From positions 1-40,728 of the IMG/VR virus record IMGVR_UViG_3300023697_000636: a stretch of DNA of 40,728 nucleotides; one strand, written 5' to 3'. The position numbers and the translations under genes are program-made. Below the pieces are notes generated by a model. That model saw only the letters and a program-made list of their open reading frames with translations, did no database searches and was not told where the DNA came from. Each line of letters starts with the position of its first letter. Positions within the stretch are counted from its first letter, which is position 1. Of the stretch, positions 8,894 through 16,400 are shown in pieces. The DNA is from a virus.

Positions 8894-9906
8894 TGCCTAC
8901 CGTTAATATATTTCCAAGCGTGGTTAGTCAAAATTGGGGAGGCATGTCCTCACCAAATAATATACTTGGCTTTACTGGAAACCCTGCAAGCTATAGCGGT
9001 GCCCTTGGCATGTATAATGGGGTTGGCATGACACTAGAGATGCCTCTAAAGTCATATATTCCTGCCGGTTCTACAATTAATAGCATTGTGCTAAAGACCC
9101 GAGCTCGCTGTAGCTCTAGCCAAGCAATGAGTTTCTACTCCGTTGCACTAAAAGCTAGTAACGGAAACATGGGGACTTATTTAATCACTTATGGCTCGGG
9201 GATGCTGACGAATTACTCAACGTATACAAGCTCTTTTGATTCTTGGGCTAGTTACATGACATCTGCAGAGCTACTAGGAACTTGGGATCCAACAATTGAA
9301 GTAAATTTTGCGAACTTAAATGGTAATGCAATTACCATATCTTATTTAGATTGGATGTACGCCTATTTAGAAGTAGCATTTACCCCACCAGCTAACACGG
9401 GTGTGATGGATATGTCTTTAGGGTATGATGTGGCTGGGGATGCTACATGGACTAACAATTGGTGGGGGCAGGGATTAGACACAAACGCTGCGACAGCGAC
9501 ATCTACAGCATCTCTATTGCCATACTACTATAGTAATAACGGGAGTAACCTACCGGCAAACGCAATCATTTCAGGAGTACTTGTAGATTTATACATGACG
9601 GCCGGCTCAACGGCAAACTTAGCAACTGTATATCCTAAATTTTGGGGCACAGCGGATGGTGCGTACTCACAAAGTATTGTACCTTATTTGAACTGCTATA
9701 GATTTGGTGGAATGTCCGATACTTTAGGTAGAGTACGTGGGGATATAAGTGGTGCGGGTGTTGGCTCTCAATATTTGTCATACTTCAGAATTGCCCCCTC
9801 TAATGGTAATGCAGTATTATACTCAATTGACCATGCTCAATGCTTAGTATACTATACATTACCAGTAGCTACTAATACCTCTCTAACTTTAGCGGAGAAC
9901 TTCTAA
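8893..9906 (+). CDS. Putative tail fibre tip / receptor-binding protein, two-domain
   Basis: This 337-residue protein is rich in Ser, Tyr, Asn, Trp and Gly, typical of carbohydrate-binding phage proteins. It appears built from two similar beta-sandwich-like halves. Each contains a W/G-rich opening (NWGGMSSPNN near residue 14; WTNNWWGQGL near 185), a strand with an A-G-S-T motif, and a hydrophobic closing strand (YLDWMYAYLEVAF; AQCLVYYTLPV) of roughly the same spacing. It overlaps the preceding fibre stop by one base (TAATG). A role as a separate adhesin or fibre cap is inferred from position and composition. Confidence 0.6.
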   Translation: MPTVNIFPSVVSQNWGGMSSPNNILGFTGNPASYSGALGMYNGVGMTLEMPLKSYIPAGSTINSIVLKTRARCSSSQAMSFYSVALKASNGNMGTYLITYGSGMLTNYSTYTSSFDSWASYMTSAELLGTWDPTIEVNFANLNGNAITISYLDWMYAYLEVAFTPPANTGVMDMSLGYDVAGDATWTNNWWGQGLDTNAATATSTASLLPYYYSNNGSNLPANAIISGVLVDLYMTAGSTANLATVYPKFWGTADGAYSQSIVPYLNCYRFGGMSDTLGRVRGDISGAGVGSQYLSYFRIAPSNGNAVLYSIDHAQCLVYYTLPVATNTSLTLAENF

Positions 9907-10436
9907 TGTTCTATGAACCCTCTACGTCAAAGACGTATACTCATATTGAGGCTTTCAAACAGGCGTATCTACACACAAGCTTTGGTGATTTGAATACAAA
10001 GAATGATCAAGAATCTGCAGGTATTTTTCTTGTAAAAGAAGAGCCACCTCCAATTGACTCTGAATTAGAATCTCTGTCTTTAGGTGCAATAGTCAAGGTA
10101 GGCGAGCAATATGTTCAATCATACACTATCGTAAAACGTGAGTTATCAGAAGCCGCTTTAAAGGCTATTTTGTTGGCTCGCTTTGATACGGCTTTAAATG
10201 CTTTCTTTGACTCAGTTGCTAAATCAAAGCATTATGACACCCGGTACACCTGCGCTTTACGTGCTGGCTACCCAGGTCCATTTCAAGCTGAAGGATTGGC
10301 GTTTGCTAGTTGGATGGATTCTTGTAATGCAATTGCTTATAATTATCTCAGTCAAGTTAACGCTAATTTGATTGATATCCCTTCAAATCCACAAGCTCTG
10401 CTTGATATGATGCCTGAAATTTCTTGGCCTAATTAA
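9906..10436 (+). CDS. Putative tail fibre assembly / accessory protein
   Basis: This 176-residue protein is mostly soluble. The C-terminal part has the conserved-looking block RAGYPGPFQAEGLAFASWMD followed by a Cys-containing helix and an Asn/Pro-rich end, a pattern I associate with fibre-linked phage proteins. The N-terminus starts MFYEPST and contains an acidic, proline-rich linker near residues 44-60. It overlaps the putative receptor-binding gene by TAATG, so it is probably its chaperone or partner. The exact function is not established. Confidence 0.55.
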   Translation: MFYEPSTSKTYTHIEAFKQAYLHTSFGDLNTKNDQESAGIFLVKEEPPPIDSELESLSLGAIVKVGEQYVQSYTIVKRELSEAALKAILLARFDTALNAFFDSVAKSKHYDTRYTCALRAGYPGPFQAEGLAFASWMDSCNAIAYNYLSQVNANLIDIPSNPQALLDMMPEISWPN

Positions 10437-10438
10437 TC

Positions 10439-10834
10439 ATGCAACTAGCCTTTTATAAAGGTACTGGCACATTCTATGACAAGCTTATCAGATTGGTTAC
10501 ATTCTCAAAATATAGCCACTGTGAGCTTGTCATTAATGGCGTATCGTACTCAAGTTCACCACGAGATGGTGGTGTGAGACTCAAAATAATCCCATTTGAT
10601 GATCAATGGGACATTATTGAAATTGTCGGTGATGGTGTAAAAGCCATTAATTTCTTTAATAAGAACGTAGGTAAGAAATACGACCTCTGGGGAGCTGTCA
10701 AAACCGTAATTCCCTTTGTACAGAACAACTCTGATAAGTGGTTCTGCTCAGAATTAATTGCGGCAATGCTTGATCTTCCAAAACCTAGGAAATGGAAACC
10801 AAGCGACCTTTATAGGTACTATCATCATGACTAG
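10439..10834 (+). CDS. Permuted NlpC/P60 (papain-like) hydrolase
   Basis: This 131-residue protein has the order expected of circularly permuted NlpC/P60 enzymes (YiiX/LRAT type). A histidine in YSHCE (H27) is followed much later by the cysteine in WFCSE (C103), with a KKYD-GA segment between them. Phage members of this family are often annotated as peptidases or mislabelled as enoyl-CoA hydratases; cell-wall peptide or lipid cleavage is the usual guess. The gene follows the fibre cassette by 2 bp and overlaps the next membrane-protein gene. No separate NlpC protein is encoded beside the tail-tip genes, so this could be the virion cell-wall hydrolase; that is inference. Confidence 0.75.
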   Translation: MQLAFYKGTGTFYDKLIRLVTFSKYSHCELVINGVSYSSSPRDGGVRLKIIPFDDQWDIIEIVGDGVKAINFFNKNVGKKYDLWGAVKTVIPFVQNNSDKWFCSELIAAMLDLPKPRKWKPSDLYRYYHHD

Positions 10835-11267
10835 TCGTTACATGAATTCTCTTTCAAAAGCACTTTGGGACACAGATCTTGTAGGTGTACGTGTCACATT
10901 GAGTCTTGCAGAATTCTTATGGGCTTTAATGCTATTTTGGCCCGGAGATACTTTTGGAAGACCTACTTACAGGCTGATGGAACAAACACTACCTGAGTTA
11001 GCTTGGGCTTGTTTATTCTTAGTTTCAGCTATTTTACAAATTAGTATTGTGCTTAGACAAGAGTATCACACAGAGTTTGCTCGGTCATTTGCCGGGTGGA
11101 ATGCTTGTATGTGGGCTTACTGTATAGGCTCAATGCTATTATCGGTCTATCCTCCTCCTGCAGCAATAGGTGGTGAAATTGCACTATCAGTTAGCGCTGG
11201 TTGGGTTTGGCTAAGACCGTACATTTTAGCATTTGGAGTGCAACGTGTCGGACTTCGAACAGTTTAA
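10827..11267 (+). CDS. Multi-pass membrane protein
   Basis: I use the ATG at 10827, overlapping the stop of the hydrolase gene, and not the upstream in-frame ATG at 10758. The 146-residue product begins MTSRYMNSLSKAL and has about four hydrophobic segments: around VTLSLAEFLWALMLFW, LAWACLFLVSAILQI, MWAYCIGSMLLSV and EIALSVSAGWVWL. Small multi-pass proteins at this place may be holin-like or membrane anchors. The canonical holin of this phage appears to lie at 38805. It overlaps the next gene by 23 bp. Confidence 0.65.
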   Translation: MTSRYMNSLSKALWDTDLVGVRVTLSLAEFLWALMLFWPGDTFGRPTYRLMEQTLPELAWACLFLVSAILQISIVLRQEYHTEFARSFAGWNACMWAYCIGSMLLSVYPPPAAIGGEIALSVSAGWVWLRPYILAFGVQRVGLRTV

Positions 11268-11610
11268 ACCAACAGAACCTCCTACAAAACGACGGCGAGC
11301 CTCTGATAGTCAATCACATATAGAGATGCCTCCGGATATGTGGCGTCTTCTAACTGATATGCGAGATCGCGGGATTCGCATGGAAAATGATCTTAAAGGT
11401 ATTAATAGTGCCTTTCTTAAAGATGAAGAAGGTGCACCGGATTATCGTGGCCACCGGGATGAGCATGCTTCAGATCGTAAAAATAAAGTTATGATTGAGG
11501 CTATTAAAGGTGATCTTACCAAGAAGCTTCTTGGTGCACTTGCCTTACTCGCTTGTTCCTTCTTAGCATCTGGTGCATTATCTCAAGTTAAACAAATATT
11601 CTCAAATTAA
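11245..11610 (+). CDS. Single-pass membrane protein with a C-terminal anchor
   Basis: The GTG at 11245 is preferred because GGAG (11235-11238) sits at proper distance; an in-frame TTG at 11233 would give a longer, less likely form. The product is 121 residues: a charged, basic N-terminal region (TKRRRAS), a predicted helical middle with many acidic and basic residues, then one hydrophobic segment (LLGALALLACSFLASGAL) and a short tail. This topology is common for small phage membrane proteins near lysis or head genes. It overlaps the multi-pass membrane gene by 23 bp, so the two may act as a pair. Function unknown. Confidence 0.65.
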   Translation: MSDFEQFKPTEPPTKRRRASDSQSHIEMPPDMWRLLTDMRDRGIRMENDLKGINSAFLKDEEGAPDYRGHRDEHASDRKNKVMIEAIKGDLTKKLLGALALLACSFLASGALSQVKQIFSN

Positions 11611-11618
11611 GGTAATTT

Positions 11619-11807
11619 ATGCTGCAAGTACCTAGTACAACTACACCGGCAATGGCTGAAACTCCGCTCTTTAATCATCCTCTTGAGCGTGTTCCTTCTA
11701 ATTGGATTATCACATCTACTGATGACGGTATCCATGCTATCAACCGACTTACACAAAAAGTATTTGAAGGTTCAATTGAGGACTTCAACAAAGCTATGAG
11801 AGATTAA
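11619..11807 (+). CDS. Small hypothetical protein before the portal
   Basis: This 62-residue protein has AAGG about 6 bp before its ATG and ends one base before the portal start. The C-terminal part (GIHAINRLTQKVFEGSIEDF) looks like a small folded alpha/beta unit and the N-terminal 20 residues like a disordered Thr/Pro tail. Genes of this size directly upstream of DUF4055-type portals occur in other phages. No function is recognised. Confidence 0.6.
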   Translation: MLQVPSTTTPAMAETPLFNHPLERVPSNWIITSTDDGIHAINRLTQKVFEGSIEDFNKAMRD

Positions 11808-11808
11808 T

Positions 11809-13329
11809 ATGGCAATTAACGCTGTTCAAACGCAAAAGACAGTAGGTGATCCAATCGCTGAGTATGAGTCGATGCTTCCAATTTGGCTGAGAAACCGAGC
11901 TGTGTGCGGTGGAGAGCGTAAATCTAAGGCTCATGACTACGTAATTGACACTGTGAGTTTTAGTAACTTATTAGTACCTTTTTCCCCTTCAATGAGTGAT
12001 ACTCAATATGCATTTTATAAGGCAGAAGCAGAGCTTCCAGGCATCTCTTCAGCATTTAGTCGAATGCTTGTAGGATCACTACTACGAAGGACACCTGTCC
12101 TTAAGCTACCAGAAGAATTAAAGGTCCATTCAGATTGGTTTCTAAATGATTTCGGACAAGATGGCTGCTCTCTGGCAGCTTTTTTAGATGAAGCCGTTTT
12201 AGAGGAAATACAAACGGGTAGATCCTGGGTCTACGTAGATTTTCCTGAAATCTTGGATGAGAATGATGAGATGGCAAAGCCGTATCCTGTGCTATGGAAG
12301 GCTGAGTCAGTCATTAACTGGACAACTTCAATTACTGCAAATGGTGAGCTCAAACTGACAAGAGTGATCACGCGTACTTTTGAAGATGATTATACAATTA
12401 ATGAATTTCATCCAGTTATCTCAGAGATTGTTAAAGTTCACGAATTAAACGAGAGTGGACAATATCAAGTTCGTACCTTCAAATCTGCTCCAAAGACTTC
12501 AGTAGCCACAACTGCAGGACAACGCACTGATATAAAAGATAAACGACAATTTGACCTTATTAATGTACAGACTAATTTTAAAGTAAAAGGACAGCCAATT
12601 ACCATCATTCCTGCTTGGCCTCTAAATGGCCATATTTCTTTGCAGGAGCCTATGATTTCAACATTTGTTGATAAAGAAGTTAGTCTGTACAATAAGATGA
12701 GTCGTCGTAACCATTTGCTTTATGGCTCTGCTACGTATACTCCTGTAATTTCTACAGATATGCCGGATGAAGACTTTGAAGAACTTGTGGCTTCAGGCTT
12801 AGGTACTTGGATGCGACTACGTTCTGGGGAGACAGCCTCGATATTGGCGACCCCGACTGATGCTCTCCAGTATATGGAGGTAACAATTAGTGCTGCAATT
12901 GAAGAGATGGCAAAACTTGGTATTCGAATGCTCACTCCAGAGACAACCCAATCTGGAGTGGCTTTAGATATTCGAAATGCTTCTCAAACAGCACAGCTCG
13001 GTACATTAAATACCAAGATAACTTCTACATTACGCCAAGTAATTTCCTTTATGTTGTTTTGGAAAACTGGCGTATATGTACCAGTCTCGTTAGTACAGTT
13101 AGAGCTCTCCTCTGACTTTAGCCCTACTCCTAAAGGTGAGAGTTGGTTGAGGCTAGCTACTGAGTGGTACCAAGGTGGGTTATTGCCACGAAGTGTTTGG
13201 GTCCAATTACTTAAGCAGAATGATATTCTTCCACCAGAATATGATGATGTTGAAGGCTCCCAAGAAATTTTAGCAAATTTGGATTTGATGACTAAGACTA
13301 ATGGACAAGTCACAGATCCGCAAATTTAA
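11809..13329 (+). CDS. Portal protein (DUF4055-like)
   Basis: The 506-residue protein would form the dodecameric portal through which DNA enters and leaves. The N-terminal pattern (IAEYESMLPIWLRNRAVCGG, then PGISSAFSRMLVGSLLRR) and the segment DEAVLEEIQTGRSWVYVDFP are typical of the DUF4055 portal family, whose usual length is about 450-520 residues. A helical stretch near AAIEEMAKLGIRML precedes the C-terminal region, as in portal stem/wing architecture. It is followed by a 20-residue ORF and the minor head fusion protein, the classical portal then gp7/gpF order. Assignment by motif character and synteny. Confidence 0.85.
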   Translation: MAINAVQTQKTVGDPIAEYESMLPIWLRNRAVCGGERKSKAHDYVIDTVSFSNLLVPFSPSMSDTQYAFYKAEAELPGISSAFSRMLVGSLLRRTPVLKLPEELKVHSDWFLNDFGQDGCSLAAFLDEAVLEEIQTGRSWVYVDFPEILDENDEMAKPYPVLWKAESVINWTTSITANGELKLTRVITRTFEDDYTINEFHPVISEIVKVHELNESGQYQVRTFKSAPKTSVATTAGQRTDIKDKRQFDLINVQTNFKVKGQPITIIPAWPLNGHISLQEPMISTFVDKEVSLYNKMSRRNHLLYGSATYTPVISTDMPDEDFEELVASGLGTWMRLRSGETASILATPTDALQYMEVTISAAIEEMAKLGIRMLTPETTQSGVALDIRNASQTAQLGTLNTKITSTLRQVISFMLFWKTGVYVPVSLVQLELSSDFSPTPKGESWLRLATEWYQGGLLPRSVWVQLLKQNDILPPEYDDVEGSQEILANLDLMTKTNGQVTDPQI

Positions 13330-13338
13330 GGAAATAAA

Positions 13339-13401
13339 ATGGCAACTAAACGAATCTCTAGTGCAAAAGCTGGCCAATGGTTAGGTAATAAATTGAAATA
13401 A
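13339..13401 (+). CDS. 20-residue basic micro-protein between portal and head fusion
   Basis: The open frame encodes MATKRISSAKAGQWLGNKLK, with AAGGAA (13328-13333) at good distance from the ATG. It sits alone between portal and minor head genes. Its end carries the AAGGAG used by the next gene, so it may also keep ribosomes moving. In other phages a short Lys/Ser/Ala-rich ORF also occurs between portal and head morphogenesis genes. The function is unknown; it could be a real virion peptide or simply a translated spacer. Confidence 0.5.
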   Translation: MATKRISSAKAGQWLGNKLK

Positions 13402-13411
13402 GGAGTTCTTC

Positions 13412-16400
13412 GTGTCTCAAAATGCAAGTACAGATTTCTTTGATAAAAGTATTGACAGATCAGCTATGATACGCTTATATGAGCGGCGGGTCAGTGAGAA
13501 GATTTCTGTGCTGCATGATGAGCACGAAGAACGTCTTGATAAGCTGATCAGATCTAGTGATTTCTCTATTAAAAAGAAAGACTCAGCATTTGCTGATATT
13601 CAAAAAGAGACGTTGTCAACTTATCAAGGCGCATATAACTTAAGTAAAAGATCTCTTCTAGAATTAGCTCAAGATCAGATATCATTTACAGTTCAAAACT
13701 TTTCTGCAATTTTAGGAAAAATATGGAACCCTGAAAGACCCTCTTTGGCGGTTGCTGAAAATATTGTATTAGAGCAGCCTCTTTACAAAAATATGACGCT
13801 TGAGTCTGGATGGTCAGCACTTAGTCTAAATGATAGGAAACAAATTGAAGCAGTAATTCGTAAAGGTATTGCTGACGGTCTTACAGTTGATGAAATTGCA
13901 GTCAATGTTAGAAAGTTCAACGTACATAGTATTTCTAGGAACCAATCAAAAGCCTTAGTAGTTACTGCAGTAACCAGTGTGACGGCTCAAGCGGATTACT
14001 CTGTATACCGAGCCAACGGGGCTGCACTCCGAGGCTGGCAGTATGTGGCCGTCCTGGACGCGAGGACTACCCCAGTGTGTGCCGCAAGGGATGGTCATAC
14101 CTACCCCCTCGACGACAGGACGCACTTGCCTCCGGCCCACTTTAGATGTCGTTCTACTTCAGTCCCTGTATTTAAAAGCTGGGAAGACCTCGCTAAACTC
14201 GAAAATGTGGCAAACATTCGTAAGCGTAACTTAGAAAACTTAACAGAGAAACAAAAAGCTTATTACGATGGGTTGACGCCACTACGAGAGAGCTATGACA
14301 CTTGGCTTCGTCGACAGTCTAAAGAAGTGCAAATGCGGCACCTAGGTGATTATCGGAAATTTGAATTATTTAATAGCGGCCAATTAACTGTAGATAAATT
14401 TGTAAATGACGAGGGAAATTCATTAGGAATTAATGAGTTACGAGCTGCAACTTCATACACATCGCCTGGGGACACAACCCGATTTAGTATGGCAAAATCT
14501 CGTTTAGATGCAATGCAGCTTGGTTATGGATATATTGAAGACCTGTATGCCGATAAACGCGCCTTAAGCAAGCTTTCTGATTATTATCTATTACAAGCAG
14601 GAGAGCTTGATGGTACGCTAAGTTTGACGAATTACCGAGGTGTAACCTTGGGTACTAAATCACAAACAAAGAAGCGCGTTTTAAGTCGTCCGCCAACTGA
14701 AGACCAACTAAAGTTTAATCCAATAACTGGTAGATATGAAGACGTACGTGTGTACCAGCCAAATATTGGTGTTTATAATAGTGCAAAGAGGCGCCTAGAA
14801 GACTCCGGATTACTTGCTAGAGATATAGAGTTCATCAATGCGCTTGACTCCAATCTAGAAGGTAAAATGTCGCTCAATGAAAGAAGTACAGTACTTGAAA
14901 ATTTACGTATACTTTTTGAGCGTCAACGTAAAAGTGGTGATGCTTGGGGTAACTTTAAAGCGGTGACTCAATCACAATTGAAGTTTGATATAATGAATAT
15001 ATCTGATTCAATTGAGACACACTTACGAAAAGATACAGATGTTCTTAAGAAACTATTAGATAGCAACTATATTGACCCTGTTCTCGGCTCAACTCAGCTG
15101 CAAGATTTACATGATACTTTTTTGAGTACTATTAAAGCAAAGAATAACTGGGAAGATAAAGTTGCTCCGAAGATTGCTAGAGAGCTTCGTGGGATCTTTG
15201 ACACTACAATTGCAAAAGAATCTCCAGTTATTTGGAAAAGACTGGATGACAGGAAACTGCAGCAGTTCTACCTGAAGTTTGCTAATAGGCTCTCATTAGG
15301 CGACTCTCCAGATCGAGACCAATTAGCAGCTCAGTTAGGTAGAGACTTATACAATTTAGCGAACCTTAATGGGTACCGTAAACAATGGTATAATTTAGGT
15401 TTGGCTATTTTAGATGCTGATAGTACTAAAAAATTCTATGAAGTTGAGACATTTGGTGTTCAAAAGCGTCGAATGAAGAGTAGGTTAAGCGGAGCTTACT
15501 TTGGACCATACTATGATACGCTCGCTTACAACATACGTATTATCGATCCAAGACTACAAGCGTATTCCAAGCTTTCAAGAAAAGTTGAAGTCGGCTTGAG
15601 GGTAGGTGTCACTGTTGATAAAAACAGATTAGTGTTTAGAGAAGGCTATAAGACATACTTTATTGATGAAGGTTTGACTGGTTTCTATGACACACGTATA
15701 CCTATTACATCAACAAGCTCTTTTAGTGACTTTCCAGAAGAGTTTGTAGATAAGAATATGACTGACGCATTAAATTGGGCGTCAAAGTCTAAATACAGGA
15801 TTGATAAAGACTACTATGATTTTGTAAAGAAATTACTATATTTCGAAGATGACAAAGGTCAAGCTAAACATTTTAATGAGCTGAATGAATATAAGAAGTT
15901 CATCTCTTCGAGAGGTGATGCATATGAGCGCTTCAAGGCGATGGAGTGGCTACGAGAAAAAGACACGGCTTTTAGTAACCATCCATTTATTGATCATCGA
16001 GCCCGTATCTACGATAGAGGTTTGATAAGTCCACAAAGTGGTGAAACTTTTAGGCCTTTTCTCAATACAGAATTTGAGAAATCGTTTAGTAAAGACGACT
16101 TCTTAAACTTTCAAGATCAGATTGGTGCTTTCTTAGGAGGTGCTTCTGACAAACTTGAAGGGAGGTTTAACTCGCTCACTATCACTGGTAGGCAGAAGAT
16201 TGCTAAAAGATGGCGTAATGAGATGGTTAAAATTGGTAACCATATGCTACGAAGAAAGCCAGGAGATATTCGGGCAATTTTAGAGTCAGAGCTTAATGCG
16301 GAAATTGATGGAGAAGAGCTCGGGAAGTTTTATCGATTTGCAATTGAATCTGCAAAGATTGATAAACATTTAAACGGCGTCTACACTGAGGCCTCATTAA

